Positions 35,674 to 47,337 of a stretch of DNA of 64,000 nucleotides are shown here, piece by piece (the first letter of the stretch is position 1; each line of letters starts with the position of its first letter). Below the pieces are notes generated by a model. That model was not told where the DNA came from. It saw nothing but the letters and a program-made list of their open reading frames with translations, and did no database searches. The stretch comes from a bacterium. GTDB lineage: Bacteria > Joyebacterota > Joyebacteria > Joyebacterales > Joyebacteraceae. The stretch lies in contig JALGZK010000005.1 of NCBI GenBank assembly GCA_025774935.1, forward strand, positions 248,001 to 312,000, in the 5' to 3' direction. The position numbers were made by a program, and so were the translations under genes.

Positions 35674-36591
35674 CTAGCCCGTCTCCGCGGGCGGCCGCGT
35701 CTTCCAACGGCGGTGCATCCAGAAGTACTGCTCGGGGTGTTCGCGGATGAACCGCTCGAAGACCGACGTATACCCCTGTGTGTAGGCCTGCGCGGCCTCG
35801 TCGTCCGACGCGCCGTCGGAAGGCCCGTCGACCGGCGCGCAGACGATGAGCTCGTGGTTTCCCTTCCCGTGCCGGAGGGCGATCCCCGGAAGCACCGGCG
35901 CTCCCGTTCTCGCCGCGAACCTGCCCGGTCCGTATGGCGTCGACGCGGGTAGACCCAGGAAGTCGACGAAGATGCCGTCCCTCCCCGCGTCCTGATCCGA
36001 GAGCATCGCGACGATCCGGTTCTTCCTGAGCGCGCGGAGGACCCCCATCAGGCTCCCGGTGACGGGAACGGTCTCCACCCCGAATCGCGCGCGGAGCCCG
36101 TTCATCAGACGGTCGACCAGGATGTTGTGCTGCTCGCCAACGAGGAAGGTGATCGGATAGCCCATCGCGGCCATCGTCGCGGCGAGCTCCCAGTTCCCGA
36201 AGTGGCCGGCCACGAGGATGGCTCCCCTGCCGCCGTCGAGCGCCGCCTTCAGGTGCTCCTCTCCCGTCAGCGTTATCGTGGACTCGATCGCGCGGTCATC
36301 CAGCCTCGAGAAGCGCCCGAACTCGAAGGTCATCCGTCCGAAGTTGCGGTAGGAATCCCGGGCGATCCTCTCGAGCTCGGCCTCCGACCGGTCGTCGCCG
36401 AAGATCCTGTCGAGATGCCCGAGGACGATCTTCTTCCTAATCCCGATCGCGTACGCGAGGCTCCCGAGGCCCGCGCCGAGCTCGCGGGCGGCGCCCGCCG
36501 GGAGCGCGCAGATGAGACTCTGCACGACCCGCACGGCGGCGTACTCCAGACGATGGACGAAAGTGATCTTCCGCTCGCGCGCCACGCTCAC
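35674..36591 (-). CDS. lysophospholipid acyltransferase, LpxL/HtrB-like
   Basis: GAILVAGHFGNWELAATMAAMGYPITFLVGEQHN; LSDQDAGRDGIFVDFLGLPASTPYGPGRFA. Confidence 0.85.
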   Translation of the reverse strand: MSVARERKITFVHRLEYAAVRVVQSLICALPAGAARELGAGLGSLAYAIGIRKKIVLGHLDRIFGDDRSEAELERIARDSYRNFGRMTFEFGRFSRLDDRAIESTITLTGEEHLKAALDGGRGAILVAGHFGNWELAATMAAMGYPITFLVGEQHNILVDRLMNGLRARFGVETVPVTGSLMGVLRALRKNRIVAMLSDQDAGRDGIFVDFLGLPASTPYGPGRFAARTGAPVLPGIALRHGKGNHELIVCAPVDGPSDGASDDEAAQAYTQGYTSVFERFIREHPEQYFWMHRRWKTRPPAETG

Positions 36592-36595
36592 CTCT

Positions 36596-37741
36596 CTAGG
36601 AGAACTTCTTCGCGAGCCAGGAGAGCCTGACCTGCACGGCGTCGTGCGGACAGACCTCGTGGCAGCAGAGACACTCGACGCAGGGCTTGCGGTCAACGTA
36701 CGGCGTCCCGTCGCGCATGCTGATGGCGCCCACGGGACAGCTCCGCACGCAAAGCGCGCAGTCGGTGCCTCGGCACCCCCGCTCCTTCGACATCTCAGGA
36801 TAGACCCAAATCCACGGACGGAGGGCGTGAATCAGGGGGGCCGGGATCAAGTTCAGGAGCCCGGCGCGGGGGAGCTTGAAGTCCGCGAGGTCGAACGACG
36901 AGGGGTCGGCGCCCACGATCTCGATCTCGCTCCGCCGCATCTCCCCGAGCCCCCTCGCGACCGCCGCCTTCGTCACCGGCGCGCGCCCCTCGCGGATCCC
37001 GATCATGCCCTCGAGGACCGAGTCGACGGCGACCGGATCGGTGCCCGCGAGAATCGCCCCGACCTTCCTGGGGCTCCCGCCCGACGGCCCGTCGCCCTCC
37101 ATCGCGAGGACCGCGTCCACGACGTGGACAGCCGGCCTCACGAGGGCGTGGACGTCCGCGATGATGCGACCGAACGGTCCCGGCCTCGGCGCGACGCTGT
37201 GGAGCCTCCCCTTCCCGAACCCGGGGACTGCCCCGTACGTGTTCTTGACGCAGCCGGTGAAGAGGACGAGGACGTGCGTCTTCATCTTGGGCACGTTCAC
37301 GATGACGTCGGCGTCGAGAACCGGACGCGCGATCATGTACGAGCCGAGCTCGCCGCGCGTCTCCACCGAGCCTGCTGCCTCGAACGACACGAGCGGGACG
37401 CCCGTCCGTTCCGACAGGTCCTGCATCCCCGTGTTCTCCCACACGCGTTCGACCCCGCGGATCGCTCCTCCGGGGCTGTCTCCGATTACCGGAGATCCGC
37501 CGGCCTCACGCACGCGCGCGGCCAGAACCTCGAGGACCGACGGATGGGTCGTGATCGCCCGCTCCGGGGCCTTCGCCGAGAGGAGGTTGGGCTTCAAGAG
37601 CACGTTCTGCCCGGGCCGGACGAAGCTGCCCATCCCGCCGAACGGCTCGAGCACCTCGTCGACGGCGCGAGCGACCCCGAGGAGGTCGTAGCTCCCGCAC
37701 CTCGCGATCGCGACCCGTGCGCGTCCGTTCGGATTCGTCAT
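36596..37741 (-). CDS. DUF362 domain 4Fe-4S protein
   Basis: VLLKPNLLSAKAPERAITTHPSVLEVL; C-terminal CRGTDCALCVRSCPVGAISM...CVECLCCHEVCPHDAV. Confidence 0.85.
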   Translation of the reverse strand: MTNPNGRARVAIARCGSYDLLGVARAVDEVLEPFGGMGSFVRPGQNVLLKPNLLSAKAPERAITTHPSVLEVLAARVREAGGSPVIGDSPGGAIRGVERVWENTGMQDLSERTGVPLVSFEAAGSVETRGELGSYMIARPVLDADVIVNVPKMKTHVLVLFTGCVKNTYGAVPGFGKGRLHSVAPRPGPFGRIIADVHALVRPAVHVVDAVLAMEGDGPSGGSPRKVGAILAGTDPVAVDSVLEGMIGIREGRAPVTKAAVARGLGEMRRSEIEIVGADPSSFDLADFKLPRAGLLNLIPAPLIHALRPWIWVYPEMSKERGCRGTDCALCVRSCPVGAISMRDGTPYVDRKPCVECLCCHEVCPHDAVQVRLSWLAKKFS

Positions 37742-38916
37742 GGCTTCTTCTCCGCCGCGGCGCCTCTCCGCCTTCCCCGAATGTAGCGTCCCCCAGGGCA
37801 CGAATCCACCCTCCCACCGAGCTCGAGTTCGAGCAGAGCCGCGAGGACCTCAGGCACGGGTGCGCCGATCCTCGTGGCGATGTCATCAGCCGTGACCGGC
37901 GTGAGCGAGAGGGCGTCGGCGACGGCTTCCGTCAGACGCCCCGCGCCCGTCGGCGGCTGCCCGTCCGCCGGCGCCCACCCGGGCGCCGTTGCCGCGCCGT
38001 CCCCGAACGGACCCCACGCACCCTCGAGCTCGTCCAGGATGTCCCCGACGTCCTCCACGAGCTTCGCTCCGGCCTTGATGAGCCCGTTCGGCCCCCTCGA
38101 TTGAGGTTCGTCGATCGGGCCGGGTACCGCGAACACCTCGCGCCCCTGCTCGAGCGCCCTGGCGGAAGTGATGAGGGCCCCGCTCCGCTCGGCGGCCTCG
38201 ACCACCACGACGCCGACCGACAGCCCAGCGATGATCCGGTTCCGCTGGGGGAAGAGCCCCGGTTTCGCCTGCTGGCCCATGGCGAACTCGGAGACCACCG
38301 CGCCCCGGCCCGCGACTCGGTCCGCGAGCTCGGCGTTCTCGGGCGGGTAGACGCGGTCGAGCCCCGAACCGAGAACGGCGACGGTCGTCCCGCCGACGTC
38401 GAGAGCGCCGCCGTGCGCCTCCGTGTCGATCCCCCGCGCGAGACCGCTCGACACGGCGATGCCGCGCCGCGCCATCTCGGCCGCGAGCTCGAAAGCCACG
38501 GCGGCGCCACGCGGCGTGGGCGAGCGAGTCCCGACGACGGCGACCATCGGTTCGAGCGACTCGAGGGGCGAGCCTCTGACAAAGAGGCCGACCGGCGCCC
38601 GCGGGATCTCGGAGAGAACGGCCGGGTAGTCGGGGTCTCCGGGAACCGCGAACCTGGCCCCGAGCCCGTCCGCGGTCTCGCGCTGCCCGCCGATGGAGCC
38701 CGGGGCCGCGCTCGCGCGCAGGGCCGACCGGACCTTCGTGGCGATCGCCCCGCCTCCCGGCGCCCGTCCGAGCGCCGCGTCGACCGCGCGCCCGTAGGAG
38801 CCGAAGACCTCAAGGAGTCTCGCCGCGGTCGCCGGGCCGACACCGCGGGCCGTCGCGACGGCGAGCGCCGCATCGCGTTCGTTCACCCTCCCCACCTCCC
38901 CCTCGGGGTCCGCCAC
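37738..38916 (-). CDS. dprA: DNA processing protein DprA
   Basis: VAVVGTRSPTPRGAAVAFELAAEMARRGIAVSSGLARGIDTEAHGGAL; FPQRNRIIAGLS. Confidence 0.93.
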   Translation of the reverse strand: MADPEGEVGRVNERDAALAVATARGVGPATAARLLEVFGSYGRAVDAALGRAPGGGAIATKVRSALRASAAPGSIGGQRETADGLGARFAVPGDPDYPAVLSEIPRAPVGLFVRGSPLESLEPMVAVVGTRSPTPRGAAVAFELAAEMARRGIAVSSGLARGIDTEAHGGALDVGGTTVAVLGSGLDRVYPPENAELADRVAGRGAVVSEFAMGQQAKPGLFPQRNRIIAGLSVGVVVVEAAERSGALITSARALEQGREVFAVPGPIDEPQSRGPNGLIKAGAKLVEDVGDILDELEGAWGPFGDGAATAPGWAPADGQPPTGAGRLTEAVADALSLTPVTADDIATRIGAPVPEVLAALLELELGGRVDSCPGGRYIRGRRRGAAAEKKP

Positions 38917-38972
38917 CCGTCATCCCGACACACAGGCGGGGCCGGCCGCGGCGGCTCGACCCGCGCACCCTC

Positions 38973-39943
<971 letters not shown>

Positions 39944-39953
<10 letters not shown>

Positions 39954-41517
39954 GGGGTGCCTTCCTCCGGTGCATCCCCTCCCTCGAGCGTCTCCCACCA
40001 GGGGTTGGCACGGTCGGACAGGATCTTGTCGGGGTTCAGGATCCCGCGTCGGTCGAGCGCCCTCTTGACGCGCTCGGTCGCCTCGATGGCCCGGTCGTCG
40101 AGCTCGAGCCTGAGGTGCTCGGCCTTCGTGATGCCGATCCCGTGCTCACCCGAGAGCGTTCCGCCCATCCGGATCGCGATCTCGAACAGCCGCCCCACTG
40201 CCTCCCGGGCTCGAGAGAGAGCCGCGCGGTCCGAACGGTCGACCATGATGTTCACGTGGAGGTTGCCGTCGCCCGCGTGGCCGAACGCGTGAATCGCAAG
40301 GTCGAGGTCGCTGGCGACCTCCCGCATTCTCTCGACGAAGTCGGGAATGGAGCTTCGCGGGACGGCGATGTCCTCGTTGATCTTCCCGCTCGCTATCCGC
40401 GCGAGCGACGGCGAGATCGAGCGCCTCACCTCCCAGATGTCGTCGCGCTCCTCGTGTGTCGTCGCCCTCCGGACGTTGGTCGCGCCGCACTCGTCCAGGA
40501 CAGCGACGAGTTTCTCCGCGCCGCCCTCGACCGCCTCGCGCGCTCCTTCCACCTCGATGAGGAGCGCGCCCTCAGACACGTGCTCGGGTCGGCTTCCGTG
40601 GAAGTACTCGAGCGCACTCGAGAGCGTCTCCCGGTCGAGGATCTCCAGGACGCTCACCGGGAGTCCGGTCGCGGTGATCGCCGCGACGCCACGCGCCGCG
40701 TCGGAGAGGGAAGGGAACTCGGCCCAGTAGGTTGCGACAGCCTCCGGAAGCTCCGAGAGTCTCAGGACGATCTTCGTGACGACCGCGAGCGTGCCCTCCG
40801 ATCCGACGAAGAGCTGGCCGGGGTCCCACCCGCTCACTTCGTGCGCGTCGGGTCCGGAGCCGCCTTCGCCCTCCGCGAGCAGGCCCGTCGCGACGATCGT
40901 CCCGTCGGCGAGGACGAGCTCGAGTCCGACGACGTAGTCGCGCGTCGTCCCGTAGAGGACCGTCCTCGGGCCGCCGGCACACTCGGCCACGTTCCCCCCG
41001 ATCGTGGAGACGAGAAGGCTCGCCGGATCGGGCGGGTAGAAGAGACCCAGCGTCTCCGCCTCGCTCCTGAGGTCGTTGTTCACGACGCCCGGCTCCACGA
41101 CGGCGACCTGCCGCCGGACGTCGATCGAGACGATCCGGTTCATCTTCTCGAGGGAGAGCGCGATGCCCCCGTCGATCGGGACGCTCCCTCCCGTGTATCC
41201 GGTGCCCGCGCCGCGCGGGACGACCGGGATCCCCTCCACGTGCGCGAGCCGAATGACCTCCGCCACCTGCTCGGTCGACCTCGGCCACACGACCACGTCC
41301 GGGAGCCCCCTGAGATCCGTCGCGTCGAAGGAGTAGCAGATGCGGTCCTCGAGCGCCGTCGAGGCCGAGCCTCCGGACGCGCGAGAGAGAGAGCGCTCGA
41401 GGCGGCGCGGGAGACGCCGCTCGACACTCGGGCGTGGAGTCCGGGCAGGATCTCGTGCCTCCTTGTGGCTCACGGATCCTCCAGGGAGAGCAGGCCGTCC
41501 GGGCCCGCTCCAAGGGG

Positions 41518-41521
<4 letters not shown>
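39944..41521 (-). CDS. FAD-linked oxidase, glycolate oxidase GlcD-like
   Basis: [56 protein letters not shown]. Confidence 0.88.
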
Positions 41522-42519
<998 letters not shown>

Positions 42520-42556
42520 CGCCCCTCTTTCTCGTGTCAGTGTACGACGGTCCGCG

Positions 42557-43039
42557 TCACCGGTTGCGGCGCTTCGTCAGGAGAGCCTCCTGCACCGGCT
42601 CCGGCACCAAGCCCTCGACATCGCCGCCGAGCATCACGACCTCCTTGACGATCGTGGAGTCGAGGTAGGTGTATCTCTCGCTCGGCATGAGGAAGACCGT
42701 CTCGATCTCGGAAGCGAGCCGCCGGTTCATGAGCGCCATCTGGAACTCGTACTCGAAGTCAGAAACCTCGCGGAGTCCCCTGATGATCGCAACCGCACCG
42801 GCGCCCCTCACCACATCGACGAGGAGCCCCTCGAAGGGGATCACCTCGACGTCGCCGATCCCCCGGACGGCCGCCCGGATGAACTCGACCCGCTCGTCGA
42901 TCGTGAACAGCGGCGCCTTGTCGCGCGCGGTCCCCACGGCGACGATGAGCCTGTCGAAGAGACGGAGCGCCCTCTTGACGAGATCGAGATGGCCGTTGGT
43001 GATGGGATCGAACGTCCCTGGATAGAGCGCCGTTCTCAC
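42557..43039 (-). CDS. coaD: phosphopantetheine adenylyltransferase
   Basis: [38 protein letters not shown] start inferred. Confidence 0.93.
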   Translation of the reverse strand: MRTALYPGTFDPITNGHLDLVKRALRLFDRLIVAVGTARDKAPLFTIDERVEFIRAAVRGIGDVEVIPFEGLLVDVVRGAGAVAIIRGLREVSDFEYEFQMALMNRRLASEIETVFLMPSERYTYLDSTIVKEVVMLGGDVEGLVPEPVQEALLTKRRNR

Positions 43040-43614
43040 TCGTTCCCCCTTGAGAGAGGTTCGCCGTCCGTGCACTCGTAGAAGTCTACCATGGTGTCGC
43101 CGTAGGTCTTCGCCCGGTGCCTCACGAGCCGACCGTAGGAGTCCCCGAGGCCCCTCGCTCCGCCGTGCTCCACGATAACGCGCGCGTGAGTCGCGAGACC
43201 GGGCCAGTTCCCGAGAAGCGCCAGCGCGTCCTCCGCGAGTCCGCCGGCGTACGGAGGGTCGACGAACACGACGTCGAACGGCCCGCCGGGGATCGCCGTC
43301 TCGAGGAGCCGCACGGCGTCGCCTCTGACGATGCGGCTCCGTCCTTCGAGCCCGAGGCGTTCCACGTTCCCGCCGAGGACGCCGGCGACGCGGGCGTCGC
43401 GTTCTACGAAGGTCGCGGACGCCGCTCCGCGCGAGAGGGCCTCGATACCGAGCACTCCCGAGCCCGCGAACAGATCGAGCACGCGGGCGCCGTCGAGAAG
43501 GGGGTCGATGATGCCGAAGACCGACTCGCGCACCCGGTCGTAGGTGGGTCGGACGTCTCCCGTCCTCGGGACGACGACGCGGCGTCCCCTGAGCTCACCG
43601 GCGATCACCCGCAA
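43036..43614 (-). CDS. rsmD: 16S rRNA (guanine966-N2)-methyltransferase
   Basis: MRVIAGELRGRRVVVP; RVLDLFAGSGVLGIEALSRGA; DVVFVDPPY. Confidence 0.92.
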   Translation of the reverse strand: MRVIAGELRGRRVVVPRTGDVRPTYDRVRESVFGIIDPLLDGARVLDLFAGSGVLGIEALSRGAASATFVERDARVAGVLGGNVERLGLEGRSRIVRGDAVRLLETAIPGGPFDVVFVDPPYAGGLAEDALALLGNWPGLATHARVIVEHGGARGLGDSYGRLVRHRAKTYGDTMVDFYECTDGEPLSRGNE

Positions 43615-43633
43615 AGGCCGCGCTCCTCGGAGG

Positions 43634-45004
43634 CTACTCCTCCTCGCCCCCGTCCATGCCGTAGCGCTGGAGCTTCCGGTAGAGGGTCGACGGGTTGATG
43701 CCCAGGATCTCCGCCGCCTGCTTCTTCTTCCAGCTCGTCTCCTCCAGAGTCTGGAGGAGGTATCGCCGCTCCAGCTCGTCGAGAGTGATCCCGGAGACGC
43801 CGAGTCCGCCCTCGCCGCCGGACCTCGCCTTCTTCCGCATGCGCTCGGGGAAGATCGAGACGTTCAGACTGTCAGCCGTGATCTCGGCGCCGTCCGCGAG
43901 GATCACCGCCCTCTCGATGATGTTCTCGAGCTCGCGCACGTTGCCCGGCCAGTGGTACGCGGTGAGGATCTCCATGGCTTCCGCGCTCACGGTCTTCGCG
44001 CCGCCGGCGTAACGCCCGAGGAAGAAGTCCACGAGCCTGGGGATGTCCTCCTCCCTCTCCCTGAGAGGAGGAATCGTGATGGGGATCACGTTGAGCCTGT
44101 AGTAGAGGTCCGCACGGAACTTGTTGTCGTGGATGAGCTTGTCGAGATCGGTGTTGGTGGCCGCGATGACCCTCACGTCGACCTTGACCGGCTTCGTCCC
44201 TCCGACCGGTACCACCTCGCGCTCCTGAAGGACACGCAGGAGCTTCACCTGGATCGCGGGGGACGTCTCGCTGACCTCGTCGAGGAAGAACGTGCCGCCC
44301 TCGGCCACGACGAAGAGACCGCGCTTGTCGCGGACGGCGCCTGTGAACGATCCCTTGACGTGCCCGAAGAGCTCGCTCTCGAGCAGAGTCTCGGGGAGCG
44401 CGCCGCAGTTGATCGAGACGAACCGCTTGTCGGCCCTCGCGCTCCGGCTGTGGATCGCCCTCGCGACGAGTTCCTTCCCGGTCCCGCTCTCCCCGTAGAG
44501 GAGAACCGTGCTCGAGGTCTGCGCCACCCGGTCGATGAGATCGAAGACCGACCTGATCTCGTCGCTCTCGCCGACCATCTCGCGGTCGCCCTGCACCTGG
44601 AGCGCGCGCTCGAGATCGACGTTGTCGTCTCGCAGCCGTCTGAGCTCGAGGGCGTTCCGCACGACCTGCTTGAGCTCCTCGTTCGACACGGGCTTCAGGA
44701 GGTAGTAGAACGCGCCGAGGTTCAGGGCCTCGATCGCCGACTCCTGTGAGGCGTGCCCCGTGACGATGATGACGGGCAACGTCGGGTCGTTGTCCCGGAG
44801 GTTCCCGAGTATCTGGATCCCGCCCATGCCGGGCATCTGGATGTCGGTGATCACCGCGTCGAAGCTCTCCTGCGAGTTCAGCTTGAGAGCCTTCTTCCCG
44901 TCCCCGCTCGCTGAAACCTCGTACCCTTCCCTCTCGAGCATCATCGCGAGGTATTCGCGCGTGCTGTCCTCGTCGTCGACGATCAGAATCCTGCCGTGTG
45001 CCAT
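43634..45004 (-). CDS. sigma-54-dependent NtrC-family response regulator
   Basis: REC + AAA+ (GESGTGKELVARAIH, ESELFGHVKGSFTGAV) + Fis-type HTH (AAEILGINPSTLYRKLQRYG). Confidence 0.95.
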   Translation of the reverse strand: MAHGRILIVDDEDSTREYLAMMLEREGYEVSASGDGKKALKLNSQESFDAVITDIQMPGMGGIQILGNLRDNDPTLPVIIVTGHASQESAIEALNLGAFYYLLKPVSNEELKQVVRNALELRRLRDDNVDLERALQVQGDREMVGESDEIRSVFDLIDRVAQTSSTVLLYGESGTGKELVARAIHSRSARADKRFVSINCGALPETLLESELFGHVKGSFTGAVRDKRGLFVVAEGGTFFLDEVSETSPAIQVKLLRVLQEREVVPVGGTKPVKVDVRVIAATNTDLDKLIHDNKFRADLYYRLNVIPITIPPLREREEDIPRLVDFFLGRYAGGAKTVSAEAMEILTAYHWPGNVRELENIIERAVILADGAEITADSLNVSIFPERMRKKARSGGEGGLGVSGITLDELERRYLLQTLEETSWKKKQAAEILGINPSTLYRKLQRYGMDGGEEE

Positions 45005-45046
45005 CAGTGTCGTCCTTTCCGGGTCAGACCTCAGGTTCCGCGTGGT

Positions 45047-46681
45047 CTACGAGCGAAGGTACACGACGAACCTGCTTCCCCTGCCAGGCTCGCTCGCGAG
45101 AGAGATGCGACCGTCGTGCGACTTCACGATCTTGTCCACGATCGCGAGTCCGAGTCCGGTCCCCTCTTTCTTGGTGGTCTTGAACGGCTGGAAGTACTCC
45201 TCGCGCTTGTCGGACGGGATGCCGCATCCCGAGTCCTCAACGAGAATCGCGACCTCATACTCCGGGCCGCCCTCCAGCCCGCGCGCCCCGAAGTCGTCCT
45301 TCCCCACGACCGAGAGCCGAACGCTCCCGTCCGCGTCGATCGCCTCGAGCGCGTTGATCGTGAGATTCAGGAGGGCGCGCTTCATCTGCTCGGCGTTGAC
45401 GTTTCCGATGACCGGTCCCGGCGTCTCCACGTCCATCTCAATCCGCTGGTCGTAGCTCGGATGGCCCTTCGCTATCGCCGCCACCTCGTCGAGCAGCGAG
45501 TCGAGCCTCACACCGGCGCGATCGGTCGACTCCATCCTCCCGAACTGCAGCACGTCGTGGAGGAGCTGGTTGAGACGGTCGGCCTCGCGCTGCACGAGTT
45601 CGATGAGCTTGAGCTCGTCGTTGGACGGGTCCGAGATCTCGTTGAGGAGGTCGATCGAGCCCTTGATCGCGTTCAGAGGGTTCCTGATCTCGTGAGCGAC
45701 GCCCGCCGCGAACTCCCCGAGCGCCGCGAGCCTGTCGTCATGTCGCAGCCGCTCCTCGAGCCGGCGCGCCTCGGTCAGATCCTGGAAGATGGCGATCACG
45801 CCCCGCTCGCCGCCGGCCTCGTCCCTGAGGATCGACGTCGACAGCCCGACCGGCACGCTCGCTCCGTGCTTCCGTCGGACGAAGAACTCGACGCGGTTCT
45901 CGGGCTGTCCTGCATCGAGCGCCTTCGCGATCCTCTCGCAGAACGCCGGGACCTCCGCGAAGACGACGCGGTAGTCCTGCCGCTCGCCCTCCTCCCCTTC
46001 GGCCGCGGCCTCCAGCCCCAGGATTTCTCGCCCGGTCCTGTTGACGTGGATGAGTCTGCCCTCTCGGTCGACGAGAACGATGCCGCTCGTCACGCTCTCA
46101 GTCACGGTCGAGAAGCGGAGCTCGCTCGTCTCCAGCCGGCCCCGCGTCTCGACGAGCGCCGACTCGCTGCTTCGCGCGCGTCTCGCCAGATAGGCCGCGA
46201 TGATGGCGACGAGGCCGAGCGTGACGAGGAGGCTCGCGGTGTCGGCCACCGTCTTCGACGCCTCTTCACCCATCCACTCCTGCGGACCGAGTACAGTCAG
46301 CACGAGGTGGCCGCCACCGGACGCCGCGGCGAGAACCATGCCCGAGGCCGCGCCGAGGCGCGCGGACGCGACGAGGACCGGAAGGAAGTAGAGGATCTTG
46401 AAGTGGCTGCCAAGGCCGCCGGAGTAGTGAGCGAGTACCGTGATGAGGACGATGTCGCAGGCGAACTGAACGTGGAGGAGGACCTCCGGGAGGAGACCTG
46501 AGCGGTCCCAGAGGAGATAGACGCCGGTGAGGACAGCGACGATGACGCCGAGCCAGATGATCGGCGTGCGCTCGATGCCTGCCCCCCCGAGAATCGCGAG
46601 AACGACCACGACGACTGCGATGAGGAGTCGCGCCATGATGATCGCGCGCGTCTTCGGGAAGTCTCCGGCTCTCTCCGTCAT
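45047..46681 (-). CDS. membrane PAS sensor histidine kinase
   Basis: TM N-terminus, PAS, HisKA GVAHEIRNPLNAIKGSIDLL, HATPase EDSGCGIPSDK...GTGLGLAIVDKIVKSHDGRI. Confidence 0.95.
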   Translation of the reverse strand: MTERAGDFPKTRAIIMARLLIAVVVVVLAILGGAGIERTPIIWLGVIVAVLTGVYLLWDRSGLLPEVLLHVQFACDIVLITVLAHYSGGLGSHFKILYFLPVLVASARLGAASGMVLAAASGGGHLVLTVLGPQEWMGEEASKTVADTASLLVTLGLVAIIAAYLARRARSSESALVETRGRLETSELRFSTVTESVTSGIVLVDREGRLIHVNRTGREILGLEAAAEGEEGERQDYRVVFAEVPAFCERIAKALDAGQPENRVEFFVRRKHGASVPVGLSTSILRDEAGGERGVIAIFQDLTEARRLEERLRHDDRLAALGEFAAGVAHEIRNPLNAIKGSIDLLNEISDPSNDELKLIELVQREADRLNQLLHDVLQFGRMESTDRAGVRLDSLLDEVAAIAKGHPSYDQRIEMDVETPGPVIGNVNAEQMKRALLNLTINALEAIDADGSVRLSVVGKDDFGARGLEGGPEYEVAILVEDSGCGIPSDKREEYFQPFKTTKKEGTGLGLAIVDKIVKSHDGRISLASEPGRGSRFVVYLRS

Positions 46682-47115
46682 GGCGTGTGCTCCCCGCCCG
46701 CGGGCGGCTCCCGGGAACCGGTGTCTCGTTGCGCGTCCGCCGGTGCAGGAGGTCCGGACGCGACGGCGAAGGGGCGGAGCCCGGCGAGCGTCTTCGGGCC
46801 GATGCCCTTGACCTCCAGGAGGTCGTCGACGGATGCGAACGCTCCACGCTCGCTTCTCGCACGCACGATCGCTTCCGCCTTCACGGGACCGATGCCTGGC
46901 AGGCGAATGAGGTCGTCGACGCCGCCCGCGTTGATGTCGACCGGCCACTCCTCGACGGCCGGCTCCCACACAGTCGAGTCGGCGGTTCCGGGCCGGGCGG
47001 ACGGAACGAGCGCAGGGTCGACCCTCCTCGCCGCCAGAACCAGCGAACCGACGACCAGAGAGGCCGTGAGGAAGAACACGACTGCCCGCTCGTCCTTCGT
47101 AAGAAGTCCCCGCAT
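46678..47115 (-). CDS. ComEA-like helix-hairpin-helix protein
   Basis: TM segment then VDINAGGVDDLIRLPGIGPVKAEAIVRARSERGAFASVDDLLEVKGIGPKTLAGLRPF. Confidence 0.88.
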   Translation of the reverse strand: MRGLLTKDERAVVFFLTASLVVGSLVLAARRVDPALVPSARPGTADSTVWEPAVEEWPVDINAGGVDDLIRLPGIGPVKAEAIVRARSERGAFASVDDLLEVKGIGPKTLAGLRPFAVASGPPAPADAQRDTGSREPPAGGEHTP

Positions 47116-47147
47116 CCCTGCCTCCCCACCCAGCCGTACGAATCTAG

Positions 47148-47168
47148 TGCATTGCGTTTTGCAATGCA
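47148..47168. promoter_or_regulatory. inverted repeat upstream of comEA-like gene
   Basis: TGCATTGC-GTTTT-GCAATGCA, perfect 8-bp arms. Confidence 0.35.
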
Positions 47169-47337
47169 AACGAATCTTCACCGGCCGGAAGGCCCCTTGT
47201 TTAGGGAGCGTTCCGGGCATTGGGGCAGGTCCAGGTATCGGAGTCGATGCGGGGACCGGGGCGGGGGCCAAGATGGGCGCCGGCGTGGGAGACGCTAAGA
47301 CGCGGCCGCGCTCGGCGGGGGCGTCTCGGGACGTCCG

